Part shown: positions 46,676 through 58,166 of the stretch, piece after piece
Numbering within the stretch: the first letter of the stretch is position 1
Layout: each line of letters starts with the position of its first letter
Assembly: GCF_000143415.4 (NCBI RefSeq)
Contig: NW_003314275.1
Location: forward strand, 1,499,999 to 1,563,998
Origin: Selaginella moellendorffii
Taxonomy: Eukaryota > Streptophyta > Lycopodiopsida > Selaginellales > Selaginellaceae
Reading direction: 5' to 3'
Length of the DNA stretch: 64,000 nt
The notes under the pieces: model-generated
Seen by the model: the letters and a program-made list of their open reading frames with translations, nothing else
Database searches by the model: none
What the model was told of the DNA's origin: nothing
Program-made: the position numbers and the translations under genes

Positions 46676-46926
46676 TATTTTTCACGATTGCGAGTTTTAT
46701 GTTCCCGAGCGTATTCTCTCCATCTTTGCAGCTGCCATGGGCCTTTCTTTTCTTCTAATGCGTGTTTTTCGCTGTTAGTCAAGCCAGTTTATTTTGACAA
46801 ATTTCTCTACGTTGGGATTGGAAAATCCAAGTTTGACCAGGAGGAGTGAATCTTTAACCCCTTTCTTATCCCCAAGAAAAGCATATTATCAGTGTAAAAA
46901 TAGGCCTGGCAAACCCTCGAGGGAAA

Positions 46927-47532
46927 ATGGGGAGGAAGCCGACAGACTTGGCGTACATCAGGCAAGAAACCAAGCGGAGGAACACTTTCAGGAAGAGGTG
47001 GGAGGGCGCGAGAAAGAAAGCGGAGGAGCTCCACATACTCACGCGAGCTCGGGTGAGACTCATGGCGAGGTTTGAGGGTGTCTTGTATGTGTATAACAGT
47101 AGTGCGGAATCCGATGTAAACAATGGGGTGGCGGACAATGATCATCAACAAGCGCAAGATGATGTGAATACGAGCAGCGTGGACGACAATGGAGAGGGAG
47201 AAGATGGTGGCAGTGAGAATGAAAATGTGTATGAGAACGACGAGAATGAGAATGGTGACGAAGATGAGGAAGAGGAGAGCGACGGAGATGGTGATGGCGA
47301 TGGTGATTGGGATGGGAATGGTGAGGCCACTTTCAAGCCCTACCAACTCAACTTCAGTGACTTTTCCAGCGATTTGAGCTTTGCGAGCAGGGATGCGGTG
47401 GTTCCACAGGATTTGGAGTGGTGTTTTGAGAGGAAAACTCTGGAGCAGCAGCAGCAGACGACTGCTGTGACCAAAGTCAACTACTCGGAGTTGCTTACTG
47501 AGGACGAAGTCAACGGCTTCCTCAACTTCTGA
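46927..47532 (+). CDS. Type I MADS-box transcription factor
   Basis: An intronless frame of 201 residues. Residues 1-55 form a divergent MADS domain (MGRKPTDLAYIRQETKRRNT, then FRKRWEGARKKAEELHILTR) in which the usual M-gamma/M-beta pattern is visible. There is no K domain, as in type I genes. The middle is very acidic (Asp/Glu/Asn, with a DGDGDGDGD run near 47286) and the C-terminus has a short hydrophobic end (VNGFLNF). Type I MADS proteins bind CArG-type DNA and often act in gametophyte and seed development in angiosperms; the role here is unknown. Confidence 0.75.
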   Translation: MGRKPTDLAYIRQETKRRNTFRKRWEGARKKAEELHILTRARVRLMARFEGVLYVYNSSAESDVNNGVADNDHQQAQDDVNTSSVDDNGEGEDGGSENENVYENDENENGDEDEEEESDGDGDGDGDWDGNGEATFKPYQLNFSDFSSDLSFASRDAVVPQDLEWCFERKTLEQQQQTTAVTKVNYSELLTEDEVNGFLNF

Positions 47533-47719
47533 CCGAGAGAAGTTTCTGTACATACAAGTATTGTCAGGGCTCTCAGAGTACTCCTTGTCATCGAATGTAA
47601 ATAAAATCACTAACCTTGAAATCTTTTAGAGGTTCCAATACTTGAATGCTGCCACGTCAGCGTGCCTCCTCCAAGGCACTGATTCAAAGTTTAGGGCACG
47701 GCAAGAGGATTAGAAGGCA

Positions 47720-48631
47720 ATGGACAGCGACGAGAGCGACGAGGACGATGGGTGGAGCGCCAGCGTACGAATCATCACGCCACTGGACATGGACGCCACC
47801 GTCACGTTTAGCGACGTCGACGACGGGCCGAGCCACTGCTGCCACCACCACCACCACGATTGCCACAGAGAGATCGCTTCCAGCCGCGACGCGATCGATC
47901 TGATCGGCCCGGCGGATCCCGACCCCGAGTATCTCGACGACAATGTGTGCCCAGATTGCAAGGACAGCCACATCCTGGAGTGGAGTGGCGGCCCATCGCT
48001 GCCAAGAACATACCGCGAGGTTTGCCCCGCAGGCCAGTGCGATCAGTCATCCATCTCTTTGATCGACTCCTCTCTCCCTCGCCCCTACAATCCCCCAGTC
48101 TCCAATCCCCACTCGAGCACTGCCTCCAATACCTCCGCCGAGGATCAAGAGGTCGATCGAATCACCATCCGCGCCAGCGAGAGAGACATCGATCACATCA
48201 CAATCCGGGCGAGGAGCCGATCCCCCGAGCGCGTCACGGTGAGCGTCACGGATCACCACTGCTGCCCGGAGCACCCGTGCTCTTCCTCCCAATCGCGCGA
48301 TCGATCGTCCTCACCCAGCGGCCCGGTGGATCGCATCCGGATCCTGGTGGACAGCGAGGTGGACCACAAGATGGGGCAGCTGCGCAGCGCGCTGGACGAC
48401 CGACTGGGAGATCGCATCGAGCGCGCCATCGACTCGGTGGTGGCCAGCAAGCTCATGGACATCACGGATTGCACATCGGAGAGAGTGCTCCGCCGGATCA
48501 ACTGTATGATCGATTGCAAGATGAAAGAAGCGATGGAGATGGCCGACTGCGCCGTGAATTCACGGCTCCGGGATGCGCTGGAGGCGGTGATGAAGGATCT
48601 ACAGCGTTGCAAGAATAGATTAAACTCGTAG
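47720..48631 (+). CDS. Unrecognised acidic protein with His/Cys clusters and C-terminal coiled coil
   Basis: A single-exon frame of 303 residues. The N-terminus is acidic (MDSDESDEDDGW). Three His/Cys clusters follow (SHCCHHHHHDCH, CPDCKDSH, DHHCCPEHPC), which could bind metal. A repeated motif of the form D-ITIRA-S is separated by charged residues at about 147-170. The last 100 residues are helical and regularly charged (DHKMGQLRSALDDRLGDRIE), like a coiled coil. There is no signal peptide or membrane segment. High GC and coding-like composition support a real gene. I do not know the family. Confidence 0.6.
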   Translation: MDSDESDEDDGWSASVRIITPLDMDATVTFSDVDDGPSHCCHHHHHDCHREIASSRDAIDLIGPADPDPEYLDDNVCPDCKDSHILEWSGGPSLPRTYREVCPAGQCDQSSISLIDSSLPRPYNPPVSNPHSSTASNTSAEDQEVDRITIRASERDIDHITIRARSRSPERVTVSVTDHHCCPEHPCSSSQSRDRSSSPSGPVDRIRILVDSEVDHKMGQLRSALDDRLGDRIERAIDSVVASKLMDITDCTSERVLRRINCMIDCKMKEAMEMADCAVNSRLRDALEAVMKDLQRCKNRLNS

Positions 48632-48722
48632 CCAGGAAGAAGGATAAATTTGAAGAGCCCTAGATTCCATTTGCCCTAAAACTGACGCGGCAGAGGCTTG
48701 TTGGTGACAAGTGGCAAGTTTG

Positions 48723-48731
48723 CCACGTGGC
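48723..48731. promoter_or_regulatory. G-box/ABRE upstream of TSPO
   Basis: CCACGTGGC contains the ABRE core ACGTGGC, 151 bp before the TSPO start codon. Confidence 0.5.
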
Positions 48732-48881
48732 TACTCATGAGCATGCAGCGCGACATGTGTCACTCTATGCGTTTTCAAGAGCTCCAGCGCATTAGGGCTC
48801 TTCAGCTTCTCTCTCCCTAATCTTCTCTCGCAAATCTCCTTCAGGCTCGCGCGGTCTCTCTCTTTGCTAGATCATACAGCG

Positions 48882-49517
48882 ATGGAGTCAACCGAGGGCC
48901 TGAGCAAGAGATCGCTGGACAAGCTCAGCGATCCTGCGCCAGAGGAGGACAAATACCACGGCAAGAGCCCCCAGCGGCAGCAGCAGCGCGGCGGCGTTCG
49001 ATCGCTCGCAATCGCAGTGGCAGCGCCATTCCTCCTGGGCGCCGCGATTGGATTCCTCTTCGGCCCGGACAAATGGTACGCAAATCTCCAGAAGCCCTCT
49101 TGGAATCCACCGGGGTGGCTGTTTGGGACCGTTTGGAGCGCCATCTATCCCCTCATGGGGCTGGCTTCGTGGCTTGTCTGGGCCAACGGGGGCTGGCACA
49201 AGCAGTCCTACCCTCTCACTCTCTACGTGGTTCAGTTGGGGCTTAACCTCTTGTGGAGCGCGGCCTTCTTTGGGCTCCATAATCCCCTGTTGGCGCTGGC
49301 GGATATAGTGGTGCTGGTGGTGGTGGTGCTTGCGTGCATTGCTGCGTTTAAGCCCGTCAACCACGTCGCTGCCAATCTCATGCAGGTGTATTTGGCGTGG
49401 ATCTTGTTTGCGCTTGCGCTGAATGCGAGCATCTGGTACATGAATATGGGTGTCGGTGGTGCTGGTGTTGATCCTGATCAAGCACAAGTTGCAACTGGTG
49501 CTACAAACCAAGAGTAA
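48882..49517 (+). CDS. TSPO: Tryptophan-rich translocator protein TSPO
   Basis: A single-exon frame of 211 residues. A hydrophilic N-terminal extension of about 40 residues (MESTEGLSKRSLDKLSD), typical of plant TSPOs, precedes five membrane segments. The signature WYANLQKPSWNPPGWLFGTV, WSAIYPLMGLASWLVW, GLNLLWSAAFFGLHNPLLAL and NASIWYMN are clear. TSPO/MBR proteins bind porphyrins; the Arabidopsis form is ABA- and stress-induced, lies in ER/Golgi membranes and is turned over by autophagy. The ATG was chosen over an upstream in-frame TTG. An ABRE lies upstream. Confidence 0.95.
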   Translation: MESTEGLSKRSLDKLSDPAPEEDKYHGKSPQRQQQRGGVRSLAIAVAAPFLLGAAIGFLFGPDKWYANLQKPSWNPPGWLFGTVWSAIYPLMGLASWLVWANGGWHKQSYPLTLYVVQLGLNLLWSAAFFGLHNPLLALADIVVLVVVVLACIAAFKPVNHVAANLMQVYLAWILFALALNASIWYMNMGVGGAGVDPDQAQVATGATNQE

Positions 49518-49738
49518 GGATTTGTAATATGATAGTTTACACGTTACTGTCACGTAAACGTTTGTGTTATATATTATATATTCACTTGTCAACTTGTTCT
49601 CTTATCTTGTAGTTATCTAAATCTTGTAAACCATATTCCAGCCAGCATTGTTGATGAGAATCTAGGCAAACCAATTGAGAGTAAAGATTTGTAGTATTAG
49701 TGTACACGTTATTGTCACGTAAACGATTATATATTTCT
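49504..49738. repeat. Duplicated 3' end of the TSPO transcription unit
   Basis: The piece at 49504-49590 (last codons and 3' UTR) recurs at 49667-49738, including GTAAAGATTTGTAGTAT / GTAAGGATTTGTAATAT and CACGTAAACG. It may create alternative polyadenylation sites. Confidence 0.55.
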
Positions 49739-49803
49739 TTTCTAGTTATATAAGCAGGAAAACAAAATACCTCGACCAAACCTAGAAAACAGCCTTTGTT
49801 AGA

Positions 49804-50778
49804 TCAGTCCACCTTGGTGCCACCAGCACCAGCCTTGCAGCTACGATCTGCAAACCAATCACGGGGAGAATGAAATTAGCGTCCACTCGCGAGGAAAAAA
49901 AATAAAAAAGGAGAAACTTACGCTGAGGGAGGGGCTCCCCTGCGAATAAAGCTCATTTCCTCAACAATGTTTCTGTAGCACGATCATCTTTTGGAGATCC
50001 GCTGGCTTCCAGGGGGCAACACCATCCCCCATCACTACTCTCATAAAAGCGTCTTCCACTTCGGGAGTGGAAATTCCCGGGTGCCGGCAACTCAAACCAC
50101 CGGGAGAGGCACAGTCACGTACATAAGATCAAGATTGTGGGATGAAAGCAAGCCTTACCTCCGGGGAGACAAACAAGTTCCCCACAAGAGAGTCGCTGTC
50201 CGGGTACACAATTGGCTTTTTAAAACGTTTCTCATTGTACGCAATTCTTTTCTTCAATTGCGCGTCCAAGCTCTCCACAGGGTAATTCAAGTTTTTCTCC
50301 ATCAGTTGGAACTCTGGGAAAGAGAATTCACTCGGTGAAATTAATGAAAGACACTTACGTGCAAACGAGTCCTTGTCGACTTCATCGTTTCTCATTGCGA
50401 TGAGTCCTCTCACTTCCAGTTTTCCATATGTCCACATATCCGAGCACAGAACCAAGTCATAAACCGGAGTTCTGTGCCCCGCGAACAGGTTCCTTGTCAT
50501 CTCCTGCGACGTCCTTGGAAGAGTCCATGGTTCGCAGCATCGTCATGGAACCATTTCCTTTCTACTTGGAGAACGAGCTTCTGCGGATCAAACTCTTGAA
50601 AGCTCGTTAATGGCTCTTTCGTTCTCGGCGCCTGACCCTCTACATAGAAGCCGAGATCGCAGAAACCCCACCCAGTCTCTCCATCACCAAGGTCCGGGCC
50701 TCCATTCTCGGATTTCTGAGAGTCTTGAGAACCCTGTAAACCTGGATCATCCTGTTGAATCAGATCTTCACCTCCCAT
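49804..50778 (-). CDS. Uncharacterised gene, model uncertain
   Basis: Exon-like pieces: 50778-50500 (MGGEDLIQQDDPGLQGSQDS, then ETGWGFCDLGFYVEGQAP) and 50500-50360 (NLFAGHRTPVYDLVLCSDMW). The latter joins across a 45-bp GT-AG intron to FQLMEKNLNYPVESLDAQL and ends at VGNLFVSPE before GTAAGG. The last pieces near 49804-49945 are short. The frame between the first two pieces does not join cleanly, so either an intron or start is missing or the gene is damaged. No family recognised. Confidence 0.35.
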
Positions 50779-50790
50779 GAACTCCGCCAC

Positions 50791-52585
50791 GTTGAGACAT
50801 GGCGGAAACAGCAGGGAGAGAGATCTTCACCCGTTTGGTTCCAGAATGCCGCTGAAAATCCTCCTGGAGATCTAGCACTCGTGCGATCTTCGTTGCAGTC
50901 GTTTGAATGACGTCGCAAAGTCCAAAAAACAAAGAGGCAAGCACCGAATGTCCTTGCCGGTCGCCTCTGCATCCCTCTCCAAAAAGGCTGTAAAGCATAA
51001 AAACGTGTTAAGCTATAGCACATAGATATAGAATTGCTTACTTGACTATTGGAGAAACCATTCGCAACTCACAACTGAGCATAGCCTGGAACAAAACCTG
51101 TGTCGAACTTGTCGATCGTTTGTTGCTCCCCCTTGTTCTCCGCAGTGATGGAGACGATGTTGATGAATGGATTACCTTGCCAAGGAAACAATCAAGATTC
51201 AAGAATTGGAGAAGGAAGCAATCAGGAAGTGGAAAGGGAAGCACTTGTGAGGAGGCACATTGAGTGCGTGTACATCAATACGGGCTCTTTCTTGGAGCCG
51301 CGAGCGCGAGGTGATTCCTAGTTTCTCGTCCTCGCGTCCTCGCTTCATTAGCGTGTTTCTAAGGGCGATCCAGATTCTTCTTGATTCTTCTTGGGTTTTG
51401 TTTAAGGAAACTTTGGCTCCTAATAGTGGATCTTATTTGTATTGCAGAGCATCAGCTTTTGTCCCATGAACATTAAGACTGGGTATGAAAGCCTGCGCAT
51501 CAAAGAAAGAAGTGAGAAGAATTTTTTTCTCTTAGACCTTCAAGGATTGAGCTGCTCATACTAGGGCGTAGGAGTGATTATTTGCATAAGAATTAATCTA
51601 GTGCAAATTCGTGTGATGATCGTGCTTGTACTCCCAATGTTTCTGTACATGCATCTTCCCTTCAGCAGCATTATAAAGGGTTCCCAATAGATCTTCTTGA
51701 GCTTCTTGTGAAAACATGGGTGAATTATGAATATTTTGCTTTCGCTTTTGGAGTTTTTTTTTCTAAAAATCAAATATATTTTAGTTATATATTATTAATA
51801 TTTTGGTTTGATTAAGTAAACCTAGGCTTGAATATTTGTTGTTATTCATTTATATTAATATTATATTTATAAATAATAAAATTTTTTACACACTTCCTAA
51901 TCTTGTATTTATAAATTATAAACATGCTTATAATAATAAATTTCTGATTGCTCAATTGGATTAACAAATAATACTAAACAGAAATAACACTACTATTAAG
52001 AAGAACCATATGTAACAAAAATAAATTATTTATTCAACTGGTACTTTTTTTTATGTTTTTATAATATAGTAAAAAGAACTAACACTTTCCTTTATTGAAG
52101 CACCATTAACAAACTCTGTCATTGTTGCAAAAGCACCTCAATCCCTCCTCACATGCTCTTGCAAACATATAAAGTATTTTGTTTTATTGCTTAGATTATA
52201 TATAATATGCAAGACTCACATGAACATTTCATTTTTCTTAATCTTAGGAATGTCATTATATTAATTTCTGTATTCATAAAAAGCTATTTTAAAAGTGGTG
52301 TGATTTAATATTAAATACACTAGAGGATTCCTACATTATATTAATATGCTATAAATTTAATATTTTAATATTTTTAAAAATATTTAAAGATTATTTTAAA
52401 TTTTAAATTTTAAATACAATATTTTTAAAATTCAATACATGATTTTTAAATTGAACTACTAGGTAATTCACATAGCATTATTATGTTTGATTTCCATGTC
52501 ACCAAATCTACCACCGTATTATTTGGTATATGTATTGCACATCATTAGATAACTAAATTTAACAATTAGATCAACTCAGTTGGAC
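50791..52585. other. Intergenic, becoming AT-rich; no supported gene
   Basis: 50791-51320 has short open frames on both strands without recognisable domains. From about 51750 the DNA is very AT-rich with no open frames, typical of worn repeats. Confidence 0.45.
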
Positions 52586-53568
52586 NNNNNNNNNNNNNNN
52601 NNNNNNNNNNNNNNNNNNNNNNNNNNNNNNNNNNNNNNNNNNNNNNNNNNNNNNNNNNNNNNNNNNNNNNNNNNNNNNNNNNNNNNNNNNNNNNNNNNNN
52701 NNNNNNNNNNNNNNNNNNNNNNNNNNNNNNNNNNNNNNNNNNNNNNNNNNNNNNNNNNNNNNNNNNNNNNNNNNNNNNNNNNNNNNNNNNNNNNNNNNNN
52801 NNNNNNNNNNNNNNNNNNNNNNNNNNNNNNNNNNNNNNNNNNNNNNNNNNNNNNNNNNNNNNNNNNNNNNNNNNNNNNNNNNNNNNNNNNNNNNNNNNNN
52901 NNNNNNNNNNNNNNNNNNNNNNNNNNNNNNNNNNNNNNNNNNNNNNNNNNNNNNNNNNNNNNNNNNNNNNNNNNNNNNNNNNNNNNNNNNNNNNNNNNNN
53001 NNNNNNNNNNNNNNNNNNNNNNNNNNNNNNNNNNNNNNNNNNNNNNNNNNNNNNNNNNNNNNNNNNNNNNNNNNNNNNNNNNNNNNNNNNNNNNNNNNNN
53101 NNNNNNNNNNNNNNNNNNNNNNNNNNNNNNNNNNNNNNNNNNNNNNNNNNNNNNNNNNNNNNNNNNNNNNNNNNNNNNNNNNNNNNNNNNNNNNNNNNNN
53201 NNNNNNNNNNNNNNNNNNNNNNNNNNNNNNNNNNNNNNNNNNNNNNNNNNNNNNNNNNNNNNNNNNNNNNNNNNNNNNNNNNNNNNNNNNNNNNNNNNNN
53301 NNNNNNNNNNNNNNNNNNNNNNNNNNNNNNNNNNNNNNNNNNNNNNNNNNNNNNNNNNNNNNNNNNNNNNNNNNNNNNNNNNNNNNNNNNNNNNNNNNNN
53401 NNNNNNNNNNNNNNNNNNNNNNNNNNNNNNNNNNNNNNNNNNNNNNNNNNNNNNNNNNNNNNNNNNNNNNNNNNNNNNNNNNNNNNNNNNNNNNNNNNNN
53501 NNNNNNNNNNNNNNNNNNNNNNNNNNNNNNNNNNNNNNNNNNNNNNNNNNNNNNNNNNNNNNNNNNNN
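52586..53568. other. Assembly gap (983 N)
   Basis: A run of N; both apparent open frames across it are artefacts. It sits in AT-rich repeat DNA, the likely cause of the gap. Confidence 1.
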
Positions 53569-55083
53569 CATTACTAATGAGCTATAACCATTTACAAAGT
53601 TTGTGGATCCTTAACAAATTTGGGTTTGGTTGACCCTAGAAACTACAAGAATAATAGTGAAAACAAAAAAGAGCTGAAAATAGCTTAATAAGGAAAAATA
53701 GATAAATTTACTAGAGTGGAGCATGATCTTACTCCATTGGTTTGTATTATCATATTATACTTTTTAATTTTTTTTTGTCCTTCATCTTTTACAAACCTTG
53801 GAGAGGTCAGTAATGAGTATATTGTTGTTTTGAGCAGTCATTATATTGTTGGTGTCATAGAAATTATATCAATATACATAAGAGTGGACATAAAACTTTA
53901 TCTTGAAAGAAAGATGGATTCATATTTAGCAATGCTTGATTAGGAGTTTAGAGTAGTTCTTAAATATTTATCCACCATTTGCTTCCACATCAATTGCCAT
54001 AACTAACTCTATTAAAACTGGGTATGAAATAAAGATGGTGCAAAATTAGAGATGAATACAAAGGTCACCTCATATATCTTGAAGTTGGTTGCAAAAGTTT
54101 ATTAGTGTGGTGTAGACGAAGGTGAAAGAGTCTAAACCATCAAATAAATTTAAACAAACATAATTCAACATAGTGCATGGATGTTAAATTGTTCTAGCAA
54201 GTTTGAGGTTCTTCACTTTCCCCTAGTTACATTTCATTTATTTATCCATGAATATGTTGAAGAGTACCATCCTCATGAATAAGCTAGGATGTTTGATCAC
54301 CTGTAAGAACATGAATCAAATCTTCTACCACAACCCAAAAACCAACACAAGTACCCAGTTAAGGATTGAGAGCTTGGAGAAATAATAGTTTTTTTCTAAA
54401 ATCTTCTTGGTGGAAGATGAGATTGCTTTGAAAATTCATAAAGTGGAATGCCTTTTTAAAATTATTCTGCAAGTAGTTTCCCATAACATTGAGCAGTGGC
54501 TACTTCATGTCACAAGATAGTTTTATTAAAAAATCAAGGCAATAAGATTTATTTATGACTTAGTAGAGTTTCTTATAATAATAGCAAGCATGGCAACACT
54601 AATATGACACCATTCTTTGTTATGTATAGATAACAACCTCAAACACTAATTAATGTTACATTAAGTAGATTCCCTAAATGTAAATGTTAATGCTAAGAAT
54701 TTGGTAGTAGAATTAGATGATATTTTACATGATTGTCAAAGTAATCTTAGAAAAGCTCAATATTGCCAATGGTGTTAAATAAGCATCAAAGCTTTTGTCA
54801 TTATTACACTAGTGATAAAGTATATATTCATGATGGTTTTTCCATTTACTTATCTAAAGACTTCCATTACTTCCTTATAGAAAGAAAGAGTGATGGGGTA
54901 TTTGAGATTATTGAGAAAATCAATAATGTGGCATACAAGTTAAAGTTTCTAGTAAGTGTGCAAATACATTTAGTTTTTCATGTAAGTTTACACTTGTTCA
55001 CAATGAGAATTGAATTGATCTAGAGAAAGTATTATCAAAGTTACTTTGGAGCACAACTTTTTCAAGAGATAAGAGATTTCTTT
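53569..55083 (+). mobile_element. Decayed gypsy remnant, integrase C-terminus
   Basis: At about 54845-55010 the plus strand still reads VFEIIEKINNVAYKLKF and VQIHLVFHVS, the GPY/F-type end of a gypsy integrase (compare [17 protein letters not shown] in the intact element). The rest is AT-rich with no frame. Confidence 0.6.
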
Positions 55084-55199
55084 TGAGAAAATTATCTATA
55101 TTACATTTATATTTTAATTTATTCTACTTTTGAAATAAATTAGTTTCATCTCTTTATTTGGATGCTTATATTTGAATTTACTTTTAACTTATTTTGTTT

Positions 55200-56560
55200 T
55201 GGATAGATTTCTATAAATTTTGGTTAAAATGTTCTATTTGCCCATTTATTTAAGGATGATTAGCACTACTAAACTTAAACTTCATAGTAGCACTCAAACC
55301 ATAGGAGAAATCTTTCCAAAATCCACTAGCAAATTTTGTATCACGATTGCTAACAATAATTCATAATTTAAATAAACATTACTAAGATATCTCTTTGCTA
55401 ACTCCTTAGCAATAATAGTACATAAAATTTGCATATTTAGTCAAGTTATCAATTATAATATACATTTTCTCTTTGTTTTAGGAAGACGGGTTAAAAAATT
55501 CCTAGAAATACTTTCCCACTACTGTTCAAAAATTTTAAGGAAATGCAAATATCCTAGTGTAATAATATATTCAACCTTTATAACCTAACACAAAAAACAG
55601 AACTTACCATAGTGTAAAATTTCTACTTTTATGTTCTTCTAATAAAACTTATATTTTACCAATTTATAAGCTTTAGTCTCGCTAAAGTAGCCAACATAGA
55701 CCCATCTCTTTTGCCACTGAATCAAGCTGAATTTGAAAAAAAGAATTAACAACCATATTTTTATTCCCCTCTCTATAATAAATTTCCATATAAAAAATCT
55801 CTTCAAGGACTAACTTATAATATGTATGTATAGCACAATATTTTATGATCAATAAACCATAAAAAGTTTACCATTATAGAGATAAGCCAAAAAATATACA
55901 CAATAAGAAATAACTCTTACTCATAAGTTAAATACTTTTCTTAGCATTATAAAATGTATAACTTTCATAAGCAATAACATGCCCATCTTGCATAAACATC
56001 CAAGTGCTGCACCATATTCATCAGTATATATATCATATGACCATGTCACACTAAGCGTTCCAAGCACTAAAGTTCAAGATATATAATCTCTTCTTAGAAG
56101 AAACTCAAATTTAGATAATTTTATTGAGCTTGTTATCCCTCAAGAGTTATAGTCATGGCCACCTTGAGCTTTGCAAAACTATCTTGCTGAATACTTTCTC
56201 ATTGAAACACAACATCTTTCTTGAGATTATTAGTAAAAGGAATAACAATTTGTGAAAAAGCTTGACAGTAATAATATATTAAACCCATAAAATTGTGCAA
56301 ATCTTGTACATTAAGCACAGCTTGAACCTTAAGGATCTAGCTTAAAGCCTTTCATAGAGATAATATTTTAAAAAGTCATACATAGACTTCATAGTAAAAA
56401 ATTTGCTTTCACAAAGCTTTTACAAAACTTGCAAAGATCATCTATATGCTTGTCCAAAATAGCATGATAGATTAGAATGTCATCCAAAATATTTTATGGA
56501 TATGTCATCTTACTATTCTGCAAATATTGAATTCAAGAGCATTGAGAGCATTTTATGATG
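55200..56560 (-). mobile_element. Decayed gypsy remnant, RT and integrase
   Basis: The minus strand aligns in order with the intact pol: an integrase-core relic at about 55230-55360 (region of FSTAYHPQT) and an RT relic near 56455-56500 (LDDILIYHAILD, from the YIDDILIYS motif). Stops are everywhere. It lies tail to tail with the previous remnant. Confidence 0.6.
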
Positions 56561-56789
56561 TATTCCAATTATATAAGTGAACTAGTATTTGCCAGCAAAA
56601 GCTGCATGGTTAGCAAAGGCACATATTAATCATTGTGTTATGCATTTGTTCTTTTTTTCCTCTTGATGAGATTTTTTTTTATTCCACAAAAAGGAAGCTA
56701 TTCCCAATTGGAGTGAATTATCTCAAGCACCCAAGCAATGCTACATCTATGCCTTCTTTGCTAAACAGACACAATCCAAGAAAAAAGGA

Positions 56790-57044
56790 AGAAATCAAAC
56801 TATGCTTACTCTTTCCTGGAGTGGATGGGATAGGGACTTCCAGCATCACCATTGGCTCTATTGGGATCTCCTCCTCCTCTGCCAACCTTTGGTGAGACAT
56901 AGCTTCCCACCACTCCAAGCTCGTCAAATCCGTTCCCTTTCTTCAATTCAGGGCGCTGGGACATGGCTACTTGCTGATTACCAGGATGAGTGCTAGGGTT
57001 TACCAGCGTGGCTGCTGCTGCTGCTGCTGCTGCTGAGTCGCCAT
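56790..57044 (-). pseudogene. Gene fragment with poly-Gln start
   Basis: [13 protein letters not shown] is encoded by a CAG microsatellite at 57011-57035 and is followed by a donor-like GGTAAACC. A second block reads RPELKKGNGFDELGVVGSYV and SPKVGRGGGDPNRANGDA. I could not join the two blocks in frame, and to the left the DNA turns into worn repeat, so the gene is probably truncated. Unknown family. Confidence 0.3.
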
Positions 57045-57520
57045 AGCTTCTTTCTTCCTCTCACATTTCTTCTTGCCTAAAAAGCACCACTTCAAATGAA
57101 ATTGTGCCAAGGGCAAAACTATCGAAGTTCGTCAATCTCTCCTCATTAAGTTTCCTCTTTGCAGGAGAGGAAAGAAGTGCTGCAGTAGGGACTGGGTGAA
57201 TCACTGTGCCGGGACTTGAGTGTCATGTTTGGGAAGTGGCCATTTGATCTGGCCAAGCTGGAGAACCCTTTCAAAAATTGAGAACTCGACAAAATAGATC
57301 ATCCAGAAAGGATGTCTTGGTGCTAGTGGAGCTTGTTATCAACACTTTGAATGTGACACGTGTTGCAATGCCTTCTTCTCTCACCCCACGCAGCTTGGCC
57401 GTCTTCCATTGGCTGAGAGCAAACATCAGCACAATTATTCGCTAAGACGTGGTTAAAGAAATAACCCACCTCGCATTAGACGACTGCGATTTGGCAGCCC
57501 AGAAAGTTCCACACTATGAT

Positions 57521-57920
57521 AGATATTTCACTCTAAAAGATAGATTATGCTTAATGTAGCTGCCAGTGGTGGCATGCCTTTATATCCCAATTCCCATGTG
57601 AACTAGTGCAACACATAAAGTTTCTAAGGAAAAATCAGCATTGGCACTTCAAAAACTCCTTTGGATCTGCACCTTTAAAGGTGAAATCGAGAGCATGAGC
57701 CGTAGGATTGTTTTGTATCCACGGTTGTAGTGAATCCAGAAAATATCTTGGCAGAAAGTGGCATATGCCCTCGTAGATATGTGAAATCCTTTGGGGCACT
57801 CCCATTGGCCCAGGCCACGTGGACAGTGAGCTGGCCACATGGATGATGACAGTAGCTTGAATCGCCACCGTCGCCGATAATATCTGCGCTTTTTCCACGC
57901 AAAAAGCCGTCGAAATATCT
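57521..57920. promoter_or_regulatory. Evening elements and G-box upstream of ELF3
   Basis: AGATATTT (57521-57528, reverse of AAATATCT), AAAATATCT (57740-57748, full evening element) and AAATATCT (57913-57920) flank a G-box CCACGTGG (57815-57822). In Arabidopsis, CCA1/LHY bind evening elements in clock genes. Confidence 0.5.
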
Positions 57921-58166
57921 TTGTCCGTACAATACTGCCGTACCATCTTGGCAGTGGCCAATTGGAACGAGTTTGTTGATCCTTCTCTCTCACTCATCTC
58001 TCTCCATTCTCTCTTCTCTAGCTCTTGGCACTGGCGGCCATCGATCGATCTTCCTCCGTAACTCTGGTGCCCCCCATCGATCAAATTTCCATAGGGCAAA
58101 GATCCGCGCTCGCGCGCTGATCAATCTTGTGATGGTCCGCCCTTGAGATCGAGTCGAATTCGTCCG

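Noticed and set aside
49804-50778. Confident multi-exon model for the gene near 50 kb
   Set aside because: One junction could not be joined in frame, so only a low-confidence entry is given.
52576-53587. Two open frames across the run of N
   Set aside because: They consist of unknown bases.
57635-58099. 154-codon minus-strand frame upstream of ELF3
   Set aside because: It overlaps the likely ELF3 promoter and leader and shows no domain.
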